Source of the DNA: an uncultured Clostridia bacterium
GTDB taxonomy: Bacteria; Bacillota; Clostridia; TANB77; CAG-508
Direction of reading: 5' to 3'
Length of the DNA stretch: 44,869 nucleotides
NCBI GenBank assembly: GCA_944387425.1
Contig: CALXEV010000011.1
Span: 1 to 44,869, forward strand
Shown: in pieces, positions 31,393 through 41,020 of the stretch
Numbering within the stretch: the stretch's first letter is position 1
Layout of the letters: each line of letters starts with the position of its first letter
Translations under genes and position numbers: made by a program
The notes under the pieces: generated by a model
What the model saw: only the letters and a program-made list of their open reading frames with translations
Told to the model about the DNA's origin: nothing
Database searches by the model: none

Positions 31393-32610
31393 TTAAATTC
31401 TAAAAATAATCGAAACAATTATCCAAATTACCATTAGTATAGCAACTAATGTAATACCTTGCATACTTTTTTCTATATTAAATTCTTTATATAATATATC
31501 ATACTTATTTTTTGTATCGAAAAATAAATTATTTATTTCTAATACATCTTTTAAATATTGATAAAATAATGAGCCTGTATCATCTGATGTTGCCTCATTT
31601 ATCCATAATGTTTGTGTAAATTTAACAAATTCTTTTCTAGCCCTTTTAATTTTTATTCCTTGTTTAAGTTCTAAATTTATTTTCTTTAAATACAATTTTG
31701 TATATAATGCCAAAATATACATATATAAATATTGTTCTTCAAATTCCTGTGGAAATACTGTATAATTATTTATATCATATGTTGAACAAAATAATGTAAC
31801 ACCTTGTTTAGTTACTCCTAATTTAGCATATTTCCATTTTGATATAACTTTCATATCTTCTTTTGAATAACTTACACTATTATCACTTGGCAATATATTT
31901 AAATATTTCATGTATATACTTTTTATATTATCAAACTCATATGTATTATTCCAATTTTCTTGATCTATACATGCATATGAATATGTTAAAAATCTTTCTG
32001 TATCTATATCTAATTTCATAGATTCTATGCTTGGTCCAGTCATATTCTCTAAAAATTCTCTAAAATATTTTACATCATCAAAACAATCTGTTTGAACTCT
32101 TATATTATCATAATTATTCATATTACTAAATTCTTGATTTATATCTCTAAATTTATAATTAAAATTTAATAAATCAGAGAATTTGTCACTATCTTCTATA
32201 TTTGTTTTTATACATAAAAAGCATATTCCTGTATTAAAACAAATTATTTGAATTTTAGGTATTTTAAAAAATATACCGTTTTTTTCTGTAACTTTACCTT
32301 GTATATCTTTCTTTATTGTGTAGTCAAATATCGTGCATTGATTTTGACTTAAAATCGCAGATCTTGTTTCCAATGGCAATTCTTCAAATTTTGCCCTTTT
32401 AGTTTTACTTAAATTAAAACTTGGAAACATATAATTTCTTACTCTATAAGAAAAATATGAGTATATGTTCAAGTCTTTATCTTTTCTAAACATTCGTAAC
32501 TCTGCATTTTCATCTTTTAAGAGTTTTAATAAATATTTTGAATATTTATTTTCTTTTATCACATAAGGATATATAAAGTATGTATATTGGTATTTTATCT
32601 TTAGCTCCAT
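31393..32610 (-). CDS. Unknown protein with C-terminal membrane anchor
   Basis: A 405-residue protein, Tyr/Lys/Asn-rich and soluble except for a single helix at the C-terminus (about residues 383-403, GITLVAILMVIWIIVSIIF). Before it lies a helical region (FVKFTQTLWINEATSDDTGS ... YDILYKEFNIEKSMQ) that recalls the stalk-to-membrane part of CorA-like proteins, but the GMN motif is absent. I do not recognise the family. It follows the WG-repeat gene by 22 bp in an operon and may be its partner at the membrane (inference). Confidence 0.65.
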   Translation of the reverse strand: MELKIKYQYTYFIYPYVIKENKYSKYLLKLLKDENAELRMFRKDKDLNIYSYFSYRVRNYMFPSFNLSKTKRAKFEELPLETRSAILSQNQCTIFDYTIKKDIQGKVTEKNGIFFKIPKIQIICFNTGICFLCIKTNIEDSDKFSDLLNFNYKFRDINQEFSNMNNYDNIRVQTDCFDDVKYFREFLENMTGPSIESMKLDIDTERFLTYSYACIDQENWNNTYEFDNIKSIYMKYLNILPSDNSVSYSKEDMKVISKWKYAKLGVTKQGVTLFCSTYDINNYTVFPQEFEEQYLYMYILALYTKLYLKKINLELKQGIKIKRARKEFVKFTQTLWINEATSDDTGSLFYQYLKDVLEINNLFFDTKNKYDILYKEFNIEKSMQGITLVAILMVIWIIVSIIFRI

Positions 32611-32632
32611 ATTTTACAACATTCCTTCCTTA

Positions 32633-34141
32633 TTATTTTTCACAATAATAATTCATGTTTATATCTTCTCCTAAGTGCCATCTTCCAATAAAGTCTATTT
32701 TTAAATTGTTTTCTAGATTATATATTGGTTCTACAACTACTTTTCCATCTTTGTCTATTGCTCCCCATTTTCCATCTTTTTTAACAGCAACAAATCCATA
32801 TTCATTCTGTTCTGTAGCATCATCATAAATATAATCTACTACTACATTTCCTTTTTTGTCAACAAATCCATATTTTCCATCTTTTTTACTTAAGAATAGT
32901 GTATTATCTTCCAAGACTTCTATATTTGTCTTTTCTTGACAAGACAAATCATAATATTTATATTCATCATCTACTCTCATTCTTATGTATGATTTAGTTG
33001 TATTTATTTCTGACAAAATTCCTGTTATTTTAGATTCATAATTTTCGTTAATTATAGTTGTATTATAATTTGCATCATCTGCTATAAATAATTTGGAATC
33101 TTTATTATATGTTATTAATGTATAATCAAATGGAATCATAGTATTTCCTTCATTATCTATTATTCCATATCTATCATTATTTTTTGCAATATATACATCA
33201 TTTTTTACTTGTTTAAGGTCTTGATATGTAGGTTCTATCTGTACTTCACCTGTTGTATTAATTTCTCCATATAGCCCTTGAGAAACATATATAAATCCAT
33301 CTTCTGTTTTTGATGAAATTTGTTCAAATCCACTATTTAATACTGTTTCTCCTGATGAATTTATTACTTTTCTTTCACCATTTTCTGTTACTAAATAATA
33401 ATCTGATAAATATACTTGTTCTATATTATCATATTTATTATCTAATAATTTCATTTTTGTAGCACCGATTACTCCATATTTATCATTTTCGTCAATTGTT
33501 ATATATCCTTCTCTATATGTTTCACCTAAATTTTTAATTTCTTTATAATTTGGTTCTATTATGACACTTCCAGTATCATTTACTAAACCATATTTGTCAT
33601 CTTTTTTTATTAATATACTATTTTCAATTCCATTTAATCCTATGATTTCATCATATTCTGCTGGTAATAATTCTTTTCCGTTTAAATCTATTAGCCCATA
33701 TTTTCCATCTTTTTGAACTCTTAAAACATTGTCTTCATACCAAACATTTTCGTTTTTATCTATATTATCTATTGCCTCTATTTTATCATATCCTGTAAGT
33801 ATTTCTTCATTTTTGCTATTGATGGCTTTTGTTTTATATTCACCTGTTTCCTCATTTATATCATAAGTACATAGAAATACCTCTTTAGTCTTATCAGGAA
33901 TCACAAGCATTTCTCTATATGATGGAGCTATTACTGTCTCTCCAAGTTGATTTATTACACCCCATTTTTCGTTTGAATATAATACAAAATATTCACTACT
34001 TTGGCTTATTTTTTCTTTCTCATTAAAAATATTCCTTATAATCAGTACAAACATTACTATTACTGCTAATGCTATAATTACTGCTATAACCTTTTGATAA
34101 TTCAATTTAGGTTCTGTTTCATATCGCTTTCCTCTACTCAT
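32633..34141 (-). CDS. Membrane-anchored WG-repeat protein
   Basis: A 502-residue protein with an N-terminal transmembrane helix (about residues 18-38, VIAVIIALAVIVMFVLII) and an extracytoplasmic array of about eight WG repeats, e.g. KWGVINQLGETVIAPSY, KYGLIDLNGKELLPAEYDEI, RYGIIDNEGNTMIPFDY and KWGAIDKDGKVVVEPIY. The repeats form a beta-propeller-like surface for protein contacts; functions are poorly known. The frame extends five codons further, but AAAGGAAG lies 5 nt before the ATG at 34141. First gene of the unit with the 405-residue protein. Confidence 0.88.
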   Translation of the reverse strand: MSRGKRYETEPKLNYQKVIAVIIALAVIVMFVLIIRNIFNEKEKISQSSEYFVLYSNEKWGVINQLGETVIAPSYREMLVIPDKTKEVFLCTYDINEETGEYKTKAINSKNEEILTGYDKIEAIDNIDKNENVWYEDNVLRVQKDGKYGLIDLNGKELLPAEYDEIIGLNGIENSILIKKDDKYGLVNDTGSVIIEPNYKEIKNLGETYREGYITIDENDKYGVIGATKMKLLDNKYDNIEQVYLSDYYLVTENGERKVINSSGETVLNSGFEQISSKTEDGFIYVSQGLYGEINTTGEVQIEPTYQDLKQVKNDVYIAKNNDRYGIIDNEGNTMIPFDYTLITYNKDSKLFIADDANYNTTIINENYESKITGILSEINTTKSYIRMRVDDEYKYYDLSCQEKTNIEVLEDNTLFLSKKDGKYGFVDKKGNVVVDYIYDDATEQNEYGFVAVKKDGKWGAIDKDGKVVVEPIYNLENNLKIDFIGRWHLGEDINMNYYCEK

Positions 34142-34176
34142 TTTGCTTCCTTTCATATTTAAATTTGTACGTTTTT

Positions 34177-34205
34177 AATATATCACAATTTGTGTTAACT
34201 TACAA
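34177..34205 (-). promoter_or_regulatory. Promoter of the WG-repeat operon with palindromic spacer
   Basis: Minus strand TTGTAA (34205-34200), 17 bp, TATATT (34182-34177). The spacer contains the palindrome CACAA-T-TTGTG (34184-34194), a possible operator. Confidence 0.6.
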
Positions 34206-34212
34206 GTAATTT

Positions 34213-36627
34213 TTAGTTTTTTATTAGCTTACAAACTATTATGCTCATGTCATCTTTTGCTTTTCCGTAATTATTATCTATCGCTTCATTTAAAATTATA
34301 TCAGCAATTTTTTGGCAATTACTTATTTCTATATCTTCTAACATATATTTTACCCATAGTTCTTTATTTTTGTATTCTACATTTGCGTCAAGTATTCCAT
34401 CACTACATAATACAATAATGTCTTGGTTTTCTATATCTTTATCATAAGTTGTAAGATTTATATTTTCTAAAATTCCTGCTGGCAAACTTAGTGACTTTAT
34501 TATTTGCACTTTTTTATTATTTTTTACATAGGTTGGACATGCTCCATTTTTTATAAATTCTATTTTTCCGTTATATAAATCTATAATAGCAATATCTAAA
34601 GTAGCAAAAATCTCCTCATTCACATTCATTATTGTTGTGTTTATTAAATCAATTGATGTATCTTTGTCAAATCCCGACATTAATAATCTTTCTAACATTT
34701 TTATTGCTATTTGACTACTTTTTCTTGCTTCTGGTCCAGAACCCATTCCATCACTTAGTGCAATTAAATATTTTCCATCATTTAGTCTAATTTGTAATAT
34801 ACTATCTCCTGAAACAGGGCTATTATCTTTTATTTTTGTCGCTTGTCCAATTTGTAACAAGTATTTATCTTCTGATAAATAACTAAATCCTCTCTTCCCT
34901 TGTTTATTTATTTTCTTGGTTTTTGAATCATTTATCATTAACTTTTCGTTTAATACTTTTTCTAGAACTTTTTTTATTTTTTCAATATCTGTATTTTCTG
35001 TTATTTTACTGTCTTCTTTTAAATACACATCAATAAAAAATCTATTGTCTTTTTTATTGATTTCTATTTCATCTACAATTATTCCTTTTATTTCTAATGC
35101 AACTATAGCTTTTTTATTGACATCTACAAACTCTTCCTCTTCCTTCATGTTTTTTTCCATCTTAACTGCTATACTTGATATTGCTTTTGATACTCCATCT
35201 AATTGTGCCTGTACATTCTTTTTATTTGTTCGTACCTTTTCTTCCCATATGAAATCTGTTTTACTTGTTTTGTAGGCGTAGTTTACGGCTTTAATTATTT
35301 GATTTATTTCTGTCTCCATATTTTTTGACAATTTTTCGTTTTCAAATGTTACTATGTAATTATTAAATTTAGCAAATGTCTCTAGCAAATCATTTTTGTC
35401 TATTTCTTGTTTATCTAAAAGATTTTTAAATAATTCATCTACAATTTTACTTTCCGGACTTGACATATCTTCGTAAAATATATTATCTTCTAATCCGTCT
35501 AAATTATTTAATAATTCTCTAATAAATGTTTTTTTGTTTTTTTCTTTCATTTCCTGTTTTTTGTCTTCTTGGTCCTCATCATTATATGTTTCTGCCATAT
35601 CTTTGATTGTTTCAGATACTACATTTAGTTGATTTATTGTTTCTTTACTTTGTGTTAATCTTCTATTATTAAATTCAGGGAAAAACGTTTCTTCTGGTAC
35701 TAAACCTTCTATATCTATTCCAGCCCATTTTGGAATTGCAAGTAGCCCTAGTGATGCAATTAGTACTTCTTTAAATACTACCAAATCGATTGTTGTTCCC
35801 TTTGAAACATATATTAAAATACCATTTCCAATTATGAAACCTATAATTACTCCTATTTTTCCAAACTTATTTAATATACCTGCAAACATTCCTGATATAG
35901 CATAAACAGCCACAATTAAAGGTTCATTTTGAGCAATAATACCAAGTGTAATTCCTATAGTTACACCTGCAGTTGTTCCTACTAAAATTCCATTTCTCCA
36001 TCCTAGCACTAAAACTATTAATATACTTATTATATTTCTAATTGAAAGGCCTAATATTGAAAAATCCCCAAGCGCAGCCACAGCAATAGAAAGCAATAAG
36101 CTTGCTCCCATTACTTCTTCTATAGAAAATGCTCTTTTTTCTGCAATCTCTTCTATTACTATTAATGAATTTACAAATATTTTATAAAATACTACTGAAA
36201 AAATTGCTAATGTTATATGTAATAACATATCACCTATAGTAAATTTTGTTAAAATCAATTTAGCAATCATTACAAATATTACGCTAAAAAATATATGACC
36301 AGATATTTGAATTTTTTCATTTTTATATTCATCATTTTCTCTTGGAGGTTTTATGAATAATAAAATTAACAACATTAAGATTATTAATATATAGTTAAGA
36401 GCTCCTATTGTGCCAGCCCCTATTATATTTCCTATTAGACCTACTAGTACAACTCCTATTGCTGGTACTCCACTTGCCAAACATGCACCTACAATTGCAA
36501 TACTAAATGGAGATACTTCTTGTCCCATCCCTATAGTTGAAATCATAAATGATATTATATATATAATTATATTTTTAAAACTTGTTAAATTTTTTAGCAT
36601 CTCTCTATTTATGCTATTTTTTAACAT
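34213..36627 (-). CDS. spoIIE: Stage II sporulation protein E (SpoIIE)
   Basis: An 804-residue protein with about ten N-terminal transmembrane helices (residues 15-310), a central cytoplasmic regulatory region (about 320-590) and a C-terminal PP2C-type phosphatase domain (ALSDGMGSGPEARKSSQ, IVLCSDGILDANVEYKN, DDMSIIVCK). SpoIIE dephosphorylates SpoIIAA to release sigma-F in the forespore and joins the polar division site. Architecture and length are standard. AGGTGG precedes the ATG. It is transcribed alone and is good evidence that the organism forms endospores. Confidence 0.96.
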   Translation of the reverse strand: MLKNSINREMLKNLTSFKNIIIYIISFMISTIGMGQEVSPFSIAIVGACLASGVPAIGVVLVGLIGNIIGAGTIGALNYILIILMLLILLFIKPPRENDEYKNEKIQISGHIFFSVIFVMIAKLILTKFTIGDMLLHITLAIFSVVFYKIFVNSLIVIEEIAEKRAFSIEEVMGASLLLSIAVAALGDFSILGLSIRNIISILIVLVLGWRNGILVGTTAGVTIGITLGIIAQNEPLIVAVYAISGMFAGILNKFGKIGVIIGFIIGNGILIYVSKGTTIDLVVFKEVLIASLGLLAIPKWAGIDIEGLVPEETFFPEFNNRRLTQSKETINQLNVVSETIKDMAETYNDEDQEDKKQEMKEKNKKTFIRELLNNLDGLEDNIFYEDMSSPESKIVDELFKNLLDKQEIDKNDLLETFAKFNNYIVTFENEKLSKNMETEINQIIKAVNYAYKTSKTDFIWEEKVRTNKKNVQAQLDGVSKAISSIAVKMEKNMKEEEEFVDVNKKAIVALEIKGIIVDEIEINKKDNRFFIDVYLKEDSKITENTDIEKIKKVLEKVLNEKLMINDSKTKKINKQGKRGFSYLSEDKYLLQIGQATKIKDNSPVSGDSILQIRLNDGKYLIALSDGMGSGPEARKSSQIAIKMLERLLMSGFDKDTSIDLINTTIMNVNEEIFATLDIAIIDLYNGKIEFIKNGACPTYVKNNKKVQIIKSLSLPAGILENINLTTYDKDIENQDIIVLCSDGILDANVEYKNKELWVKYMLEDIEISNCQKIADIILNEAIDNNYGKAKDDMSIIVCKLIKN

Positions 36628-36922
36628 TTGTTACCACCTCATACTTTTTCATAATATAGCATATATTTTAATCCTTTTCTTTTGTGTTTTTTGTCTTTTT
36701 TAGTACTCTACTATAAAAAAGTTTTTTACAATATGTGATATTAGTTTCTTTTTTATATCATTATCATTTGTTTTGTGTTTTATATTTTATTATAAAATGT
36801 CGAAAAATACAAGATTTTCAGCATAATTTATTATAAAAAAGATTACATTAATTAATCTATAACATTTTTTTGTTTGTAACATATTATACAATAATAAGCA
36901 TAAATTATTAAGAGGTGATTAC
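36628..36922. other. Intergenic region between divergent spoIIE and unknown genes
   Basis: 295 bp, very AT-rich. It contains a Spo0A-box-like TGTCGAA (36798-36804), a small inverted repeat AGATTA-N7-TAATCT (36840-36858), two near-copies of GCATAATTTATTA, and for spoIIE an extended -10-like TGCTATATT near 36658. I find no convincing -35/-10 pair and no gene. Confidence 0.5.
36798..36804 (+). promoter_or_regulatory. Possible Spo0A box upstream of spoIIE
   Basis: TGTCGAA matches the 0A-box consensus TGNCGAA, 171 bp upstream of spoIIE. Spo0A~P activates spoIIE in Bacillus; here the single site could be chance. Confidence 0.3.
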
Positions 36923-37366
36923 ATGTCTGATAATAATATAGACGCATTACTTGAAAATGTAAAAAAAATGGTTGATACAGGCAATATACCCAACGATGTA
37001 CAGCAAATGCTAAATGGACTTCAAAATAAAAATTCTGAAAAACCTGATTTAAGCTCTATTTTAAGCCAGGTTTCTCCCGAAATGCTAAACAACTTGGGGA
37101 ATATGTTAAATTCAAATAATCAAATAAATTCACAAAACAATGAAAATACAAATAATTTTAATATCGATATGAACACAATAATGAAAATGAAATCAATAAT
37201 GGATAATATGAATAATAAAAATGACCCTAGAGCTAATTTGCTATATTCTTTAAAGCCATATTTGCGAGATAGTAAGAAAAGTAAATTAGACCAATATGTA
37301 AATCTATTAAACATTTCTAAAATAGCAGAAGCAATGAACAAAAACAATGATGATAAGAAAAAATAG
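36923..37366 (+). CDS. Conserved hypothetical protein of the clostridial YLRDSKKxKLDQY type
   Basis: A 147-residue, Asn/Met-rich, hydrophilic protein. The first half looks flexible (PDLSSILSQVSPEMLNNLGNML, then an Asn-rich linker); the C-terminus has NLLYSLKPYLRDSKKSKLDQY followed by VNLLNISKIAEAM, a pattern I remember from short proteins in clostridia, always without known function. AGAGGTGA precedes the ATG. It is followed 21 bp later by the gene at 37388, so the two form an operon facing minC. Confidence 0.72.
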   Translation: MSDNNIDALLENVKKMVDTGNIPNDVQQMLNGLQNKNSEKPDLSSILSQVSPEMLNNLGNMLNSNNQINSQNNENTNNFNIDMNTIMKMKSIMDNMNNKNDPRANLLYSLKPYLRDSKKSKLDQYVNLLNISKIAEAMNKNNDDKKK

Positions 37367-37387
37367 TTCTAAGAAAGGAGTAGTTCA

Positions 37388-37666
37388 ATGCCAAGATTTC
37401 CAGGTTTTGGTTTTCCATTTCAGTACTATAATCCTTATAGGCAAAGACCTTTTTATAACTCTCCTATAATAAAAGAAGAAAAAAATAAATCTAATCAAAC
37501 TTATAATAAGAATAATGAGCCAAATGAAAAAGTTTGGTTAGATTTATTTGGGATTGAATTATATTTTGATGATGTTTTAATACTAAGTCTACTATTCTTT
37601 TTATATAAAGAAGATGTTAAAGATGAAGGCTTATTTTTAGCATTAATATTACTACTTATAAGTTAA
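37388..37666 (+). CDS. Small Pro/Tyr-rich protein with C-terminal hydrophobic helix
   Basis: A 92-residue protein with an N-terminal Pro/Phe/Tyr-rich tract (MPRFPGFGFPFQYYNPYRQR), an Asn-rich middle, and a hydrophobic C-terminal region (DVLILSLLFFLYKEDVKDEG, then LFLALILLLIS). The family is found in clostridia next to the KPYLR-type protein and may be membrane-associated. Function unknown. Its stop is 2 bp from the stop of minC on the other strand. Confidence 0.7.
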   Translation: MPRFPGFGFPFQYYNPYRQRPFYNSPIIKEEKNKSNQTYNKNNEPNEKVWLDLFGIELYFDDVLILSLLFFLYKEDVKDEGLFLALILLLIS

Positions 37667-37668
37667 TA

Positions 37669-38277
37669 TTATTCTATTATTATATTGTCATCTTTCACAT
37701 AAATATATGCTTGTTCTTTGTTTATTTGCTCATCTTTATCTATTTCCCTAACTATATTTGAGATTCTTATTTGCACAACATCTAATCCGCTTGCAGCTAT
37801 TATAGCTTCTTTATTTCCTTTTGCGCCTGCATGGGCTAACCCCCTAAGGTCACCTACAACAATTATATTGTCTTCTGCTATAACTTCTGCACCGGAATTT
37901 ACATCACCTATTATTACTATACTTCCTTCTACTTCTATTTTTTGACCAGAGCGTAATGAACCCTTATGAAATGTCGTTTCAGATTTTATAATATCTTCTT
38001 CATAACTTCTTGTAATACTATGCAATCCTAGAGTTGTTGGAGTATCAAAATTAACCTCTACATCTATCACATCTTTTATTAGTTTTTTTATCTCTTCCAA
38101 TTCCTTTGTTTTTAGTATTTTTCCTGTTACTCTAATAGGTGTTTTTTCTTCTTTGTACAATTTTTTTAAATCTACTAATTTAACTGATAATTCATCAATT
38201 ATATTTTCTAAAGTTGCCTTATCATCAATCTTTATTAAAATTTCATCTTTTTTTAAATTTATACTAACACATTTCAT
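37669..38277 (-). CDS. minC: Septum site-determining protein MinC
   Basis: A 202-residue inhibitor of FtsZ ring assembly. The N-terminal domain is residues 1-90; the C-terminal beta-helix carries the MinC signature SLRSGQKIEVEGSIVIIGDV, then GAEVIAEDNIIVVGDLRGLAHAG. In clostridia minD and minE normally follow; here minC ends the operon and meets convergent unknown genes, so partners must lie elsewhere or be missing. Confidence 0.95.
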   Translation of the reverse strand: MKCVSINLKKDEILIKIDDKATLENIIDELSVKLVDLKKLYKEEKTPIRVTGKILKTKELEEIKKLIKDVIDVEVNFDTPTTLGLHSITRSYEEDIIKSETTFHKGSLRSGQKIEVEGSIVIIGDVNSGAEVIAEDNIIVVGDLRGLAHAGAKGNKEAIIAASGLDVVQIRISNIVREIDKDEQINKEQAYIYVKDDNIIIE

Positions 38278-38302
38278 TGTTCTTTTCCCCCTATTTAAAA
38301 TG

Positions 38303-40441
38303 TCATCTAATTTCTTCTGTATATGGTACTGCCGTAGAACTTTCGTTTATTACTGTTGTTTCATTTGAACCAAAATATTGATTAAGGACATCTCTTGCTA
38401 TTTCTGCAGCATAGTTTCCATGTCCACCATTTTCAATCATTGCTACAACTGCGATTTCAGGATTTTCGTATGGTGCAAAACATACAAACCATGCATGTAC
38501 AACATCATTGTCATTTTCATCTTTTCCCGCTTCTGCTGAACCTGTTTTCCCTGCTACTTCTACCTTAAAATTCTTAAAAATGCTATATGCAGTTCCTCCA
38601 GCTTCACTTGTTGCCATTCTCATTCCTTCTTTTGCAATGTTAATAGTCTCTGGATTTATTGTTATTCCATCATCTTCATTTTGTATTCCAAGTTTTTCGT
38701 TAGTATAATTTTCTATTTCTTCTCTTGGAACTTCTGTTCCATCAGGTTTTATTATTGTTTTTATTAATGTTGGTTTTACAACTGTACCTCCATTAGCTAT
38801 AGCTGATAAATATCTTGCTATTTGCATAGGGGTATAATTATTATCACCTTGACCAATTGCTGCATTTAAAGTATCTCCTGGATTCCATTGTTTTTTATTT
38901 TCTTTTGATGCAACTGTTCCTGATAATTCGCTTGGTAACTCTATACCTGTTTTCTTTCCAAGTCCAAAATGTAATGCATATTTTGCTATTGCATCTATAC
39001 CTGCTCTATCTCCTGTTTCATAGAAAAAGTAATTACATGAATGTTGTAATGCCTGTGTAACATTAACATATCCATGTCCTCTATGATAATCTGTATAATA
39101 CCAACATTTCCACTCTTCTCCGTATTTTTTATATATACCTGTATCATACATCTGCTCTTTTGGAGTTATTACTCCTGTTTCTAATCCTGCTATAGCTGTA
39201 ATCATCTTAAAGATTGAACCTGGTTCATACGCTGCCTGAATAGTTTTATTTAATAATGGATGTGTTTTACTATCATTCATATAGTTCCATTTGTCTGTCT
39301 CTAATGTTCCAATAAACCATTCTGGATTATATGTTGGATAACTTGCTGATGCTAAAACTTCTCCCGTATTTACATTCATAACAACCACTGCTCCACCTCT
39401 AGCATCATATGTTTCAGAAAATCCACCTGATTTTATTTTATTTATACAGTTTTCTAATGATGTTTCTGTTACTTTTTGTAAATTTGCATCTATTGTTAAT
39501 ACAACATCATTACCTGCAACAGCATTTTGAGTAACGTATTCTCCTGTGATTGTTCCATCTACAGACATATCTACTTGCTTTTCACCATCTGTACCTTTCA
39601 AATATTTTTCAAACATATACTCAATTCCTGTTTTTCCTATTATGTCATCCATATCATATGTTTCTTTATTTGCTTCATATTCTTCTTGACTAATTGTTCT
39701 TGTATATCCTATTACATGTGCCGCTAGTGTCCCTGAAGAATATGTTCTTACTGCCTCTGTTGAAATATTTACTCCTGGAAATTCGCTGTTTCTTTCACTA
39801 ATTTGTGCAACAACCTCATTACTTACATCTTCTGCTATTGTAATTGATTTTGTAGCACTATATCCTGTTGTTGTTATTTTGTATCTAATTGATATTATTT
39901 TTCTTGCATCTTGTGCATTATCTGTTGTAATTTCGTATTTTTCTTTAAATTCATCAAATGCTTCTGCAGGACTTGCGTTTTCATCAATTTTATATGTTTT
40001 TTTCCATTTTGTTAATTCCTCGTCTTTTATTGTAAATTCATATGGTTCTATTTTGATTGGAAAAGTATCTGTATAAGATATCTGGTATTCATTAAGTAAA
40101 TTAACTAATTTTAATATTGCTTGATTTAATTCCTCATTTCCTATATTGGTTTTAAATAATTCAATATTATTTTGTGCTCTTACTCCGGCAAGTTCATTTC
40201 CTGACCTATCTAAAATTGACCCTCTTGCCGCTTCTATTGAAATAATTCTTGATAGTCTAGTATTTGACTGTTCTCTATAGCTTTCACCATTTACAACTTG
40301 AAGATTAAATAATTGAACTATTAATATTATTCCAATTATATATACAATAATTGTTATTATATTAAATCTAAAGTTTCTTTGTTCATTTCCAACTTCCTTT
40401 TCCCATGTAGTATCTCTATCAAAACTTATTCTATTGTTCAA
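38303..40441 (-). CDS. mrdA: Penicillin-binding protein 2 (elongasome transpeptidase)
   Basis: A class B PBP of 712 residues: short cytoplasmic N-terminus, transmembrane helix (about residues 27-47), PBP dimerisation domain (SRIISIEAARGSILDRSGNELAG), and a transpeptidase domain with SxxK in YEPGSIFKMI, SxN in HSCNYFF and KTG in VAGKTGSAEAG. It crosslinks side-wall peptidoglycan with RodA and MreBCD. I place the start at the TTG at 40441, 5 nt after AGGTGG; an earlier TTG at 40459 would have the binding site inside the gene. Between mreD and minC in the cell-shape operon. Confidence 0.95.
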   Translation of the reverse strand: MNNRISFDRDTTWEKEVGNEQRNFRFNIITIIVYIIGIILIVQLFNLQVVNGESYREQSNTRLSRIISIEAARGSILDRSGNELAGVRAQNNIELFKTNIGNEELNQAILKLVNLLNEYQISYTDTFPIKIEPYEFTIKDEELTKWKKTYKIDENASPAEAFDEFKEKYEITTDNAQDARKIISIRYKITTTGYSATKSITIAEDVSNEVVAQISERNSEFPGVNISTEAVRTYSSGTLAAHVIGYTRTISQEEYEANKETYDMDDIIGKTGIEYMFEKYLKGTDGEKQVDMSVDGTITGEYVTQNAVAGNDVVLTIDANLQKVTETSLENCINKIKSGGFSETYDARGGAVVVMNVNTGEVLASASYPTYNPEWFIGTLETDKWNYMNDSKTHPLLNKTIQAAYEPGSIFKMITAIAGLETGVITPKEQMYDTGIYKKYGEEWKCWYYTDYHRGHGYVNVTQALQHSCNYFFYETGDRAGIDAIAKYALHFGLGKKTGIELPSELSGTVASKENKKQWNPGDTLNAAIGQGDNNYTPMQIARYLSAIANGGTVVKPTLIKTIIKPDGTEVPREEIENYTNEKLGIQNEDDGITINPETINIAKEGMRMATSEAGGTAYSIFKNFKVEVAGKTGSAEAGKDENDNDVVHAWFVCFAPYENPEIAVVAMIENGGHGNYAAEIARDVLNQYFGSNETTVINESSTAVPYTEEIR

Positions 40442-40459
40442 TTTCCCACCTACTCTCAA

Positions 40460-40993
40460 TTAAAAATATCTAGTCAGAATCTTATCACCTTTTATTTCAT
40501 TTTCAACTTCATATCCTGTAATTTTCATTAATGGATATAGTATAATTGTAATTAAAATATTGTATACAACCTCTATAAATAATATTTTTATAAACTCTAA
40601 TATTTCTATATTTGTATTTAATATTATATATTGCAATATACACATTGCTACTTCATATATTATTGTACATGAAATTACCATTAATAAAATTGTTATTCTA
40701 CTATCTTTTGAAAAATTCTTGTCAAACATTCCTCCTAGAATCCCAACTGTAGCTAAACAAATAGATGTTATCCCAATATTTTTTCCAATCCATATATCAA
40801 TAAATATTCCGAACATTATTCCAAAGATTATACCTTTGCTCACTCCTGCATATAGACCTATGTATAATACCAATATAACAATTATATTTGGCATTACTCC
40901 TGCAATAGTAAAATTAGTAAAAAAAGTTGATTGTAATAAATATATAACCACAAATGAAATTATCAAAGATATATATATAATGAATTTTTTCAA
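40460..40993 (-). CDS. mreD: Rod shape-determining protein MreD
   Basis: A 177-residue membrane protein with about five helices and the MreD pattern FFTNFTIAGVMPNIIVILVLYIGLYAGVSKGIIFGIMFGIFIDI. It links MreC and MreB with the PBP2/RodA machine. Located in the expected order mreB-mreC-mreD-mrdA. Confidence 0.93.
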   Translation of the reverse strand: MKKFIIYISLIISFVVIYLLQSTFFTNFTIAGVMPNIIVILVLYIGLYAGVSKGIIFGIMFGIFIDIWIGKNIGITSICLATVGILGGMFDKNFSKDSRITILLMVISCTIIYEVAMCILQYIILNTNIEILEFIKILFIEVVYNILITIILYPLMKITGYEVENEIKGDKILTRYF

Positions 40994-41020
40994 AATAATT
41001 TTCCTTTCTGTTTTCCTTTA

